Shown piece by piece: positions 37,931 through 49,820 of a stretch of DNA of 64,000 nt. The notes below the pieces were generated by a model. It was not told the origin of the DNA. It worked only from the letters and a program-made list of their open reading frames with translations, and did no database searches. The DNA lies in NCBI GenBank assembly GCA_013399875.1, contig VXAZ01002362.1, positions 699,916 to 763,915 on the forward strand, given 5' to 3'. A program made the translations under genes and the position numbers. This stretch comes from Gymnorhina tibicen. Its lineage: Eukaryota > Chordata > Aves > Passeriformes > Artamidae. Position 1 is the stretch's first letter, and the number at the start of each line of letters is the position of its first letter.

Positions 37931-38668
37931 CACCTCAAGACAGTAAGAAACTCAGACAAGAGTCTAATGGGTTGGGTTTTTTCCCTTGTACCCAGCTCCT
38001 CTCCAGTGTCTCCAGGCTGTAGGCACGGTACATGGAGCTGCTGTTGAGCTGGATTATCAACAGTTTGGGAAGACTCTGTATGAAACAGGCTGCTCTGAAA
38101 GGCCAGCCTAAAGACTGGTAAAAAATTGGCTTTTGGACAGAAAACAGAGGATGTCGCAACCAGGAAACAGTTCAGGATGGGGAGGTGTGGCAAGGTTCGC
38201 TTCTAGCTACGCTTTTGTTTCCCTTTTACATTAAAATGGTCTTCACCCATTTGGGAGCTTGAAACAAATTGAGGCAAAAAGAGACCAGAGAGAGGAGGTT
38301 TTTCAGTAATACCAGAGCAGTGCTTGACTGACCTGTCTGGGCGTCTGTCCTTATCCCCAGTGAGTCCCTGTTGTGGTGCAGGACCATCAGCCTTACCTGC
38401 TGTGGGTTATCTGTAAATAAATACAACAAGAGCAGAAGTAGTTTAAATAAGCTGCCTTAATGTATTGGTCTGATAACAGATTTATGGGACTGTTTCCACT
38501 CCTGTGAATTGGCCCAGCTCCACTGACCGAATTAGGGCTGTGCAGATTTACACCAGCCGAGGATGTGGCTCATTGCGTTTAATATACCAGGAACTCTCGG
38601 GCCAAAAATAGCCATGGATACCTTGAAAGGAAATGCCATGTGAAATGCTGACTGAGAACAAGGCTGTT

Positions 38669-38702
38669 GGGAGGAGGAGGAGGAGGAGAAGGAGGAGGAG
38701 GG
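38669..38702 (+). repeat. (GGA)n purine microsatellite
   Basis: An imperfect GGA/GAA tract of about 34 bases, all purine on this strand, interrupted once. Confidence 0.9.
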
Positions 38703-38779
38703 GAATGTTGGGGTGACTAATACTCTACGGCCATCTGCACAAATTGGCAGCTGTAAAGTAAAGCAGCAAGGTTATTGCA

Positions 38780-38804
38780 GTATATATATATAGATATAGA
38801 TATT
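38780..38804 (+). repeat. (TA)n / TAGATA tract
   Basis: A TATATATATA run passing into TAGATATAGATA. Short and imperfect. Confidence 0.85.
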
Positions 38805-38924
38805 GAAGCATTAAGTGTAAAGCGTCTGGATATTCTGTGTGGAAGCATTCAGCATTAATCAGTGGGGAACGTGAAATAAAACACGTAGGCCATTGTGTGA
38901 GGGTTTAGTTCCCTCATTACGGGG

Positions 38925-39215
38925 AGCGTGGCGCATGTTGGAGCGCGCGGAAGGGGCAGCGCAGGGCAACCAAAGTTATTCAGGGATTTGGGGAATGAAT
39001 TATAAAGAAAGATTAGCTAGGCTTGGCCTCTATAACTCTGAAACAAGAATTGTTGAGTTGAGCAGCTTGCTCAGGCACGGTGATACTGAATTGGGAGCTC
39101 AGGGAAATAATTCCTTATCTGAGCTCTTTGACAGACTTGCTGGAAAAAGCACCATGAAAGATTTGGAGGGTGAAGCTCCGTCTCCGTGTGCTGAGGCTGA
39201 CCCTGAATCCATGTG
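38925..39215 (+). mobile_element. Ancient CR1/L3-type LINE remnant, sense
   Basis: 'gcagggcaaccaaagttatt', 'cagggatttggggaatgaat', 'tataaagaaagattagctag' and 'gcttggcctctataactctg' follow the well-known CR1/L3 block just before the 3' UTR. It is heavily decayed, with no open frame of the element left. The match is from memory. Confidence 0.6.
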
Positions 39216-42200
39216 TGGGATTGGAGTGCACAGATAGATGAGATCACGGGCAGTTTAGGCACCTGAATTTCATTCCACTTTTGAAGTTACAGGATACTTT
39301 TGTGGCGAGGGAACAGAAAGAGGGTGAGACCATGGCCCTGCTGAGGTTTGGTGGTGCTGGCTTTCACCAAGGCACTCCCCATTCCTGGTTTTGTACTGGA
39401 GTCTGTCATTGGCTTCTCAGGATTTAAAAACTGTGACCTTCAGGCCTGGCATCAGGTGTGTTTTTATTTTCAGCACATTGTAGCTTTTACTGTGGTATTT
39501 CCAGACGGGTTTTCTGGAAAGCTTTTTGGAGAACCCATCCTGGTTTAGCCTTTCCATATTGACCTACTTTCAGCCTACCCTTATTATCCCTGGGAATTAA
39601 TCCAGGACACTTAACCTGCCCATGACATCTTAGATCCTGTCTATACAACAAGAACAGAGATGAGTTTACAGTGCTGTGGTGATCTGGGTATTTGTGACCA
39701 TCTCCACACGTGTGGAATTTGTGGCGTAATGAACGTCTGAAAAGGGATTTGAGGTCCTTGGGTTAAAGGCCGATCTGTAAAACACCACATTGTGGTTCTT
39801 ATATTCCTCCTCATTGATGAGCTGTCAGGGACGCAGACTCAGTGCCACTTGGCTGATGAAATGGCAGAACACCAGTGCCAGCACTGCTCCATGGGGCAGC
39901 TTCCAGGAATCCTGCCGGGCGCGGCTCCGGGAAGGACCTGGCAGCGACACAGGCAGTGGTGCTGCTCCATTGATCAGCTGCTCATCCCAAGGCTCCAGAA
40001 GTGCTCTGCCCATCACTGTGGGCTCCAGAGCTGCTCAGAAAACTCCAGGAGACCCTCACCCACCTGGTGGGAGTCCTGTCCCAAGGCTGTGGGGACAAGG
40101 CCTCCAGGATTTATTTGGTTTCCTGATTTCCGTCTTGGCCACGATGGAAAATGCTGCACTGATGCAAAATTGTTCCACATGAAAGCCCAAGGCTCTGTCT
40201 GATATTCTGGGTAATTCCCACCATCCCCAGCCCTCTGCTCTCCCATCCAGCCCTAGGAAAGGCTCTCTCAGAATTGTGTGGATGTTTTGAGGATCTGTAC
40301 ATGCAGTAATTCCTGTACCACCCCACAAACAGGAGGAATAAGTGTTTAATAATAATGGAAATACAGCAGTGTCTGCACGTGAATCACAACTCTCTGTTTC
40401 CAAGGCTGGGGGGGAGAGGTGGAAAGGAAGTTAATCATCTGAAATGGAGCCAGAACACACTGTTGGTGTTTTAGCTGGGGACTCTCTAAAATATGTGCTC
40501 CTTTCTCATGCTCCTGAGGAGCAGGAAGTGTGCTGCTGGGAGAGCCAGGCACGACTGAGCATGGGAGATGGTTTGGCACGAGCTGTTTTTCCTGGTGTGC
40601 CACTGGAAAAGAATCGATGGAGGTGTTGCTCTGTTGTATCCCATGGTAGCCAGTCCCACCTGCCCTGGCTGGTCCTCTCAGGGCGTGTCTCTTGCTGGTT
40701 TTATGTAGGGAGATGGAGACCACCCCTTTTAAGGTTCTTTGATTTATTTATTTTCTTTACCTTGGAGTGACTATTTCTGAGTTCAGTAAAGCTTCTCTGC
40801 AATACAGGAAAGCCCAGACAGACTTTGGGTTCTCCCTGTGAGGGGTACCTACCAAACCCATCCCATTATCTCCTGGGGTTAGCACTGCTGGATGTACTGC
40901 ATGGTGAACTTCAGGTGTCTGGTCTTTACCTGGTGTTGAGGTTTTTTTCCGTTTTGTTTTGGTTTTATACCTCTTTTTTTTTTTTCCTTTAACCTCAGGA
41001 TAGTTCAAATGTGTTAATTACTCCACGGTAAAGGAGACATCTTTTAATGTGAAGGCTACCCCTGCACATGTGAAATATTTAACACTTGGTATGCTGAGAC
41101 TTGCTCTTCAAAGCATTTTCGTTAGCTCCAGGGGTAAATAATGTTTGGCAAGGATGATTTAGCAGGCACCAGAGGGAGGGTGCCATCAAACAAGGAAATC
41201 ACCCAGACACCCCTCCAGTTTTCAAACTAATTTCAATACACCCCATGCACCTTGTTGTACTGTGCTGCTGAAGCCTGGAAAGTGCAAAGGAGGGGCGCAC
41301 ACTGTGTCCGTGGCAGGAATCTCAGTTCATCTTGTAAATTTTATTAGCGTCCTTTAATATGTACCAAATATTCTATTGGCATTTACAGAAAGAAACCCAC
41401 TTGATTAGATTGTAGGGGCGGGATTTGGGACGTGCATATGGTTAAATCCCTGATGTTTTCTTTACAAACTAATTCCTGGCCAATTTGGCTACATGAGTCA
41501 AAGCCTTAAATGGCTCCCCAGCATTGAACCTTTGTGGAAAATTTTAGTCTCCTTGATGAATCCACAACACAGAGATCTTCTGAATCTCACTGTAACTGCA
41601 ATGCTGAAGAGTTTGTTTCTTGAAAAAAAAAAGAAAAAAGCTAGAATTAGTGCCATAATAAAGCAGACAATTTAAATGCAAACTGAAAGGAAATTAATTT
41701 TAGGGGGTTTTTTTTGATCTGCCCTTCCCAAGAAAAGTGCTTCTTTTATGGTTCAGCAATTCAAATACTGAAAAACTCAGGGGTTTGGCCAAAAATACTT
41801 TTGTTTTTAGGCATTTGGTTTTTCAGGAAAAATAGGACAAAAATTTTCCACACAAACCAACACTTTTCACAACCTTTCATGTTTCCTTGGAAATTTTCCT
41901 TCCAATTTGTTTTTGTTGGAGAAGTCAGGCTCCACCCGCCCCCGGGGAAGGATCCGCAGCCTACCTGACTGGAGTCCTCAAAAGCAGGTTAATGCAAAGT
42001 TCCTCCACTTAGCTGAGCTCTGTGGGCAGGGGAGGGTTATCCTTAGCACAAGTCACGGATATTCCTGGGTGTCCTTAACCCTTCTTTTCCCAAGCCTTTG
42101 CTGTGGCACCCTCCCAGTTATCCCTGCACAGCTGCCGGGTGGTGACTGTGGGCATCCCATGGGAGCTGTGCAGGGCTTGCAGGAGTGTTGGGGCTCCCAC

Positions 42201-44548
42201 TTGAGTGCTGTCTCCTTAGCTCAGGCTTGGGGGGGAACCCCAAGAAGTCCCAGGGAGCCTCCCAGAGTGGTGCTTCTCTCAGTCCTGTGCCCCAGGGCAA
42301 GGCTGGCTCAGTCCCTGAGGGCTGACAGGGTCTCAACACAGGAGCTTTGCATTTCTGGAAGCTGGAGGGGAAAGGAGGAGCCAGGAAGGAATGCAGAGAG
42401 GATTGCTTTTCTGCTGGGAAAAGGTATTCTGCAGGCAAAAAAAAATTATGGCAGTCCCCAAAAGCTTTAAATCTGTGGTTTTCCTGAAGGAGTTCTGGCT
42501 CTGAGGAGTTTCTGCTGTCACTTGCAGGGTAGAGAAAATATCATGCATGGAGATGTGCAGAAGGCACCCTGTCCCCGTGTGGGTTTGCTCACTGGAGAGG
42601 GGCTGTGGGGATTCCCAGGTGTGGGTTTACCTGGGAGCTGGGCAGCAGGAGGGACAGGGTGTCCCTCATCCTCTGCTGATGCACAAGTGGCTGTGAGCCT
42701 GCAAGTGTCCCTCTCTCCCTGCCACCATCCTTGTTACCTGGCCCTAACATGGAGCTTTCCATGCCTGTGTTCCCTCTGTGCTCCTTTGGCTTTATCCTGT
42801 TAGGCTCCAAAGTGTATTCGAATGTTTGTCAAAAGCACCAAGATGGGCTATTTTTACAGAAAATCAATGGGGTTTAGCTATTAAGTGCTTTCACCTGAGT
42901 CTTTCGAAAATGTCCCCCATCAATAACAAAACAAAAGCAAAACCCTGTGTGTGAGTGAGCCAGGGGTTTGCAAACTGGCTCCGTGCACAGGCCTGGCCCC
43001 GAGGAGCCAGGAGGGGCACGAGGACACGGCAGCAGCAGGAGCTGCATTAGCGGGTGCAGGGATTATCTCAGAGCTGCGATTTCCATGGAGAAAAGTTCAC
43101 ACTGCTCTTATAGCATTTATTCTCACAAAGTGAGGGTGCCGCAGAAGCAAAACACTCAGCCTTTTAATGTCTTGTATAATTAAGGACCACTTTATTTTCT
43201 CTTTTTATTAATGACTTACCTTTAATGTTAGCCCGATGACACAGTTGTGTAATTTAATGTGAAATGTATTATTCAGCTCTCTGCTGCCTTACAGAAAGGT
43301 TTTGACAGGCTGGAATGGGTTTGGTTTCAGGACAATAAACCATCTTTTTTATACATGTTGGGAAGAAACTTGAAGGAAGTGAGGTAGTTCTTTCAGCAGT
43401 TTGATGGGATTAATTTTTTTAAAAGAAAGTGTAGCTGAAGGAGAAAAATCCAGTAAAGGCCCTATCATAGCAAAGGCCAGTTTGTTGTTCAGTCCCCAAA
43501 TCAGAGGAAGTATTTAGGCATATCCTTAAGTCTCACTGGGGACTTGCCTCAATGAAGCTTATGCTCTCTTGACTAAACACTGAGTTTAAGCAATTATTTA
43601 CCCTTTGCATAGTGGAATTTGTAGAAAGAGATATAACATCTTTTATTAAACCAGCGTTTTGTAAGGCACACCAGCATGGCCTCTGTCTTCGGAAACATCA
43701 CTTGGAGGCAGCTGAAGATTAGCAGTTGCCTCAAGTTAAACAAACTTAGGAATATTCCTGTGATTTTGTTGAACTGGGGGGCAGAAATATTAATAATTAA
43801 ATGGGCTACATGAAGAGGCTTCCTGTGGGAGCAAGAGATTTGATTCAGTGACCCAGTCCTAAATTCCATTTGCTGAAGCAAAAAACCATATAGGGAAAAA
43901 ATGAGAGAAAGTTTGTTGCAGTCTTGTGCTTTAGACTTCCTTCCAGCTGAGTGAAAACGTGGAATCTTTTTTTTGGTGCCATTTTCTTAGGAAACAGAGC
44001 CATTGTAGTCAGCCTGTAGTGCTCAGTGACTCTGGATCTGATGGCTGGTTTCTTCCAAACTGGATGGACGTTTTGGCAGAAAGCTGGTTCCTGTGGGATG
44101 AGGTGCCTGGGGAAAGGAGAATTCCCAGATCCAGGTCGAGGTCTGCCATGGGAACCTCAACACTGAGGCTCCAGAGCATTCCCAGGGGCACAGAGCAGAG
44201 GACAGCTGGCCCAGGGTGAAGCCCTGGTGGGGAGGAGCACTCAGGCCATGGCACACACGGTTCATGCGGGGGCCCTTCCAGTTCATTTCACTGGGGTCAG
44301 GTTGCCTCAGCTGCTGGCCTTGATCTCTGATTTCTGTACAAGCAAGAGACTTATCTGTACCTATGCAAAATCAGGTTATTTTATCCATCCCTGCCTGCAT
44401 GACAGGGACAGATTCCTGAAAGAGAGTGCTTAGGAGCAGTTTAAATGCAGATTTCTTTCCGAAATCCAAGTCTTTCGCACTGCATTGTCAAGTCCCCCAG
44501 CACCCCAGCCCTGATGAAGGTTGTTTTCCTTATAAACCTGGTCCTAGA
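39216..44548. other. Intergenic, no gene recognised
   Basis: It holds no recognisable exon. GC-richer stretches (39890-40100, 42100-42400) produce long chance frames, including one of 187 codons at 41907-42470, but none has a known motif. An A-rich run lies at 41623-41639 and a T run at 40974-40985. Confidence 0.5.
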
Positions 44549-44615
44549 CCATCCATCCATCCATCCATCCATCCATCCATCCATCCATCCATCCATCCAT
44601 TCATCCATCCATCCC
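44549..44615 (+). repeat. (ATCC)n tetranucleotide microsatellite
   Basis: About 16 tandem ATCC units with one interruption (TTCATCC near 44600). This is the longest simple repeat in the window and very likely length-polymorphic. Confidence 0.98.
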
Positions 44616-45931
44616 TGGAGTGTTCCCTACCTGCATTCCAGCAGCCTCAGCCAAGAGGAGGATGCATTATTGCTCTTGTGCTCAGACTAAAGGAGTGACC
44701 AAAAGTGCACAGAGGGATCACCTGAACACAGACACCCCCAGCAGGAGGTTAACACCTAAACCATGAGGGTTTTTCTTCCTTCCTCCCTGCAAAAAGCAGA
44801 TAATTTGGCGTCAAACACATAAAGGAGGGAAGAGAGGTCTGCACTTAGGGCAGTGCTGTTTGCTGCCTGCCCTGCAGCACTCGCTGGGCCCTCCTGGAGC
44901 TGCATGCCAGGTACAGGGGGAGGCTGTAGAGAGGAGTTTGTCTCATGTCCCGTCTGCATTAGGCAGAACTGATATGCTTAAATTATGATCTTGCAATTAA
45001 AAACTGTATTAAAATCTTCTGCTGGTTCTGGAGTGGGAAGCTGTAGTAAATCAGATAGCTACATGGAGACTCTTAGACAAGTTACAAATTATTCATAACC
45101 AATTATGTAAATTCCTCTGGAGCTGTAACAGTAAAAAACATCCCAGAGCCCTGTACAAAAAGTGGGTTGGTTTGGGTACCCCCAGAGAAGGAGCAGCACT
45201 ATTATTGTTTAAGTCTACTCTGTAAATGTGTTAATGGATCCACTCTGAAGTATCTGAGGGGAGAAAGAACAGACGCAACCTATTAACTGCCCATGTCCTA
45301 GTAATCATCGAATAAATTGACTTTTATTGTATCCAAAAGTAAGAAATCTTCTGGGATAAAAAACCTTTTGCTACTTGGCTGCTGATAATTGGAATCAACA
45401 ACTCAAGGAATTAAGGAGGCTAGATCAGCTACATGCTTTTAAAATGATTTGTAGCTGACGTATTGCCAGTTATGCACTACATGGGCTAATCTCTAATTGT
45501 ATTTTCATGTATGGCTCTGGACTGAGTGGGTGATTTATTTGACACATGGTTTGATCTAGTCATCACCAGCCCTTAACATACAGGGTTTGCCATTCCACAT
45601 TGAGCTCTTTGTCCAACAAATCCCATCCTCTGCCTTTGGCAGTGACTAAAAACACCTTTCCATGGCAAAGGGGTTGGCTGCTGCTGGAAGTGGTGGTGGC
45701 AGGGACAGCTCCTGGTGGCCCCGTGGCTCTTCCCACTGTTGAGACACCCTGTTGGGGCCTGACCTCTGTGGGATAGAGACCAGAGGCACATTCCAAAGCT
45801 GCTTCAGAGCCATGAGTTGTTGCTTGGGAGCCAACAGGCAGCACCAGGACCCTGAGGAACCCATGTGGGTTAGGCACCAGTTCAGAGGCCGGGAAACTCA
45901 GCAAGCTCTGCTGTGGCAGATATTGAATATT
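44616..45931. other. Intergenic, no gene recognised
   Basis: I see no exon or repeat family in this stretch. Confidence 0.5.
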
Positions 45932-45954
45932 TCTCTCTCTCTGTCTCTCTCTCT
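45932..45954 (+). repeat. (CT)n microsatellite
   Basis: TC/CT dinucleotide tract with one G interruption. Confidence 0.9.
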
Positions 45955-45974
45955 GAACTTGTTTCCACCCACTC

Positions 45975-46145
45975 CTTCTCTTGCATAATTAGTCCATAAG
46001 CTCTCCAGGGCAGGGACCATCTTTTTATAACCTGTTTTGTGTAACACCTAACACACAATGGGGTGCCAGTCTCACCTCAGGCCTGCAGGCACCGCGCTGC
46101 TAGGGATAATTAGTATTTTTTTAGGCACCACCGTAGTACAAATAA
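45975..46145 (+). mobile_element. Ancient amniote interspersed repeat
   Basis: The order 'ccataagctctccagggcag', 'ggaccatctttttataacct', 'aacacacaatggggtgccag' and 'ccaccgtagtacaaataa' matches an old repeat I know from turtle and crocodile DNA, with consensus like 'gtaagctct..gggcaggga', 'tagcacaatgggg', 'gctac.gtaatacaaataa'. The family name is not certain. It is old but its landmark words survive in order. Confidence 0.6.
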
Positions 46146-49100
46146 CCAGGGTGTTTTGTTGTTGTTATTTATTCTTAGCCAAGGCCTGGTGAAGGCAGCA
46201 GATCACAGAGGACTGTGGACAGGCTGAGTTTAGAGAAGAGCAAACACGTGAGCTTGTGGTGAAGATGGAAGGGCTCTGCAGGCCTCTGCTTTATTCCCAG
46301 CTCAGCTGCTTCCCAAGTTGCTTTTAACTGGCCAGTTCATTACTTCTCACCAAAGTTTCCTTGCTATGAAAAGTGTAATTAAGGACCAGCTCCTTTGTGA
46401 AGGTCTGTTAGAGGTTTGGCTAGAGCAGAAAGAGTAAGAAATTAGACATGGCAAATTCAGTTTAATTGTTCCATGCCCTTGCACAGACCAGAGGATGTTC
46501 TTACAGCACTTCTGTAATGTGTTTTGCTCTGGGTGGGCAAAAGCTGGGAGAAATCACAGAAGATCAAGTGCCAAAGTGTGTGCATGTGCTCATCAGACCA
46601 GCCGGGTGTGCATCACGTGCGTGAGAAATGCCTCTTTTTTTTCTTTAAATTCACAGAACCGCTCTTTGTTTCCTTAATCTCACCGTGATGGCTTCCTCTC
46701 TGCGTGCCCATGCTGTAATTCCCCCAGTAGACATCTGTCAGGAATACACAAAAACGAGCAGCAGCTTTGATGCAACAACAGAATCCTGGAAACTAATCAA
46801 GAAAAAAAAATTGCCCTTGTAAAACTGGGTCTGTAATTATTATGGGAGCCAAGATATCGAGATAATAAGGAGACAGCCCTAAATAACTTGGGGGAATTAC
46901 AGAAGGTAATAATGTACTGCACCACTGCCAGACAGAGTTAGACAGACAGAGTGGCTTTGGGTTTTGGCCTGGGTTCTGCATTGTGTTAAGGCTGCTCCAG
47001 CACTGCCAGACCGAGGGAGGAGTGTGAGGAGAGGGGCTGTGCAGGCTCCTGCCTTGGGCTGAGCCTTCCTGGGCAGCTCTGGGGGATCTGCAGGTCCTTA
47101 CCCCCCTCATCCTGCAGCCTGCCACGCACCCCAGAGCTGCTGCAGAAAGGCCTGAAGCCTGTTCAGTTTTGGGGCATCAGCTTTTCCTTCCTACATCAGC
47201 ATGGCCTTGACATCTCATACCAACGAGATGCTCCACTCTGTGCCAGCAAACCTGCCCTGAGCACAGAAATCTCTGCAGCTGCCCCCCTGCAGTGTGATAC
47301 CAGCGATGCAAAATAGGCAAAGGGTTACCAAAACCAAAAAAAACCCAAGCAAAACTGTTGCTGTCTCTGAGGGAGGGAGTGTCAGCTCGGCTTTGCTGGT
47401 TATGGTAAACTGTTGTACACAAGCTCCTATCCTCAAACAGGAATCTCTGTGCCAGGAAGTCCATGTAGTCTTGGAAAACAGATGGTGTGGGAGCGAGCTA
47501 ATCAGGAGTGGTTGCCCTGCTGCATTTGTGTGTTGCCAGAAGAGTCAAGCCAAGCTCCCGTTGCTTTTTCACAGCCACCTTCAGCAGAGCAGGAGCAGCC
47601 CAAATTCTCCTGCCGAGGAAATGTGCCGGGTGCTGCCGGAGCGAGCCCGCTTCCAGCTCCAGAGAGCTCTGGGAGCTGGCATGGGCAGCTCAGCACTGCG
47701 GTGCAGACATATCCTTTGGGTGTAATAACAATAGAAAGATGAGATATGCCATTTTCAGAGGGTTTGGAGCAACAGGGTGTTAAGATAATACAGGCAATCA
47801 AGCTCAAAATATATCTGGTGGTGGTTTCTAACCCTGCTGGTATTTCTCCTCGGGGTTCAGTGTGTTAGAAGAGACCAGGGGCGTGTTTTAAAGTATGCAG
47901 AACCCACAACCAGGAGTAAAGACTTCCAAGGATCTTAACACTCATTTAGACAAACAGAAACCACTCTGTGCCACAAAGCTGCTCTGCAGACTGGGGGGCT
48001 GAACTCGTTTGGAAATTCAGCTTTTAGGTGCCATCAGTTTACTAATCCTTAAGACAAGATCTCTGCATGTTTTGCAGCAAAGCAAATGCTATTTAAAGAC
48101 ACAAATCCACACTTATATTATTAAATTTAATGTTTCTGTTTTGCAAGGATATTCCAACTCCAGGATGGGGATGGAGAGCTGTTATCCCTTTGGGCTGACT
48201 TCAGTCCTCAAAACTGAATCTTAAACAGCAACCTCTTCACTTCTCCACTCTATCTTGGAGATGCACTAAAATATTCTGTGCCTTCCTTAAACAGAAGAAA
48301 AAAACCCATGAGTTTCAGGTGTGTGAGCACTGAAAATTCCAGTGAATTCCACTGAAGAGTCCCCTGTATAGCAGCACTTTCCAGGGACACTTCCTCCCTC
48401 TCCTTTAATGTCCTCGTACTCAGTACCTGGAGGAGCATAGCATGCTACTGCTAAGTGCTTTTAAATTAGGATTTTAAAACTTCTCCTGTGGCTGCCCCTG
48501 TTGATTACAAATCTGGGTTTTTTTCCCCACCAAAATGCAGTGTTTTGGCTCCAGCACCCTCATCAGTTGTAATTACTGTGCCCTTTTACATGGAAAATGT
48601 GATCAACTTCAGCTCCCCTGAGCTGCTTCATCCATCTGCACCTGTGGCCGTGGAGGGAATGGCTCATGCTGGAAATTCTGACTCTATCAGAATGGCAATT
48701 ATTAATCCCAGGAACTGCATTAAAAATATCTCCCTTTTTATTAGCACTATTAAGAGAATTCTTATTCTTGATCTGCTAATCGCTTGTCATGTTAATTCCA
48801 ATGTAAAGTATAAAAGCCCTTTTTCAGTTTGAGTCAAAATCATGTGTTTAAAGACACAGGAATACAGTTGATGAATTAATGTGGTTGACTGAGGGTAAAT
48901 ATGGCCAGGGTATGTCTCTTCACTCCCTGCTCTCTTTGAACCCTGTTTAATTCACACAGCAAAATGGCCACACACATTTTAGATTTCAGTGGGTTGTGCT
49001 GAGCACAAATGGCCTTTGCAAATCAAGAGTTTGAGCTGAGCTTGATGGGGTGTTGTGTGGCACACTGCTAGTATCGGCCAACTCTGCCTGTCCCGCATCC

Positions 49101-49799
49101 TGCCACAGATCACAGCAGGGCTGGGATTCTGCTATGACTTCAACAGAAGTTGAAGGTTCAACAAAAATCTCTCCTGATGAGACCAGGAGGAGCAACCCGA
49201 AAAGTTTGCTTCTTTAAATATCTTGTTTTGGCTGCTGCTTTTGGTACTTCAAATAAATCAAGGGTAAAAAGACAAAAGTTCATGGTGTCTATGCACAAAC
49301 AGGAGAGGGAGAACAGGAGCAGTTCCCAGGTCCTGCAGCAGGCCTGGAAGGCACTGCATGTTTGTCCTCCTCTACAGCACCAGTTCCAGAACCAGAGCCA
49401 GTGTTCCCTGGCCTAAGTCCTGTGCTCAGGGTAAACCTGGCCAAGGGAGCTGGGATGTCCAGATCAAGCATCACTTGTGACCTTGTTTCCATGCCCACTG
49501 CCCTGCCTGTGTCTGCTGGGCTGTCCCTAATGCCTGCGAGCATCCCGTGTCCCTGAGCCTCTGGAATCCTCTCCCACGGAGCAGAGGTGGGGCACAAAAT
49601 CCCCTTTTGCAACCACCAGCTTTTCCTGCCTCTGCTCCTGCCTGGGTGGCACAGCAACCACAGCTCTCATCATTAGCAGCCACTGGTGGGTCCCAGATTT
49701 AGCCCTGTCACCACAAACCCTCTCTTTTGCTCCAGCTTTAGCAAGTGGCAACTCCCTTAATTACACATTTTTCTCTCCTCCACCCCAGCTACTGTGCCC
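46146..49799. other. Intergenic, no gene recognised
   Basis: There is no supported exon. The GC-rich part at 47610-47720 gives an open frame with no familiar motif. Confidence 0.5.
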
Positions 49800-49820
49800 G
49801 GGGCTGGGGGAAGGGAGGGG
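49800..49820 (+). other. G-quadruplex-capable G-tract
   Basis: Four G runs (4, 5, 3 and 4 bases) have loops of 2, 2 and 1 bases. The pattern is directly visible; folding is inferred. Confidence 0.6.

Larger units (their letters stand above)
37931..38924. other. Intergenic with two simple repeats
   Basis: There is no gene. A (GGA)n purine tract lies at 38669-38702 and a (TA)n/(GATA)-like tract at 38780-38804. Confidence 0.6.

Noticed and set aside
41907..42470. 187-codon open frame on the + strand
   Set aside because: It is the longest frame but sits in a GC-richer patch where stops are rare, overlaps frames on the other strand and shows no motif.
44549..44615. Regular tandem array that could be mistaken for a CRISPR
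   Set aside because: It is a plain ATCC tetranucleotide microsatellite with no spacers.
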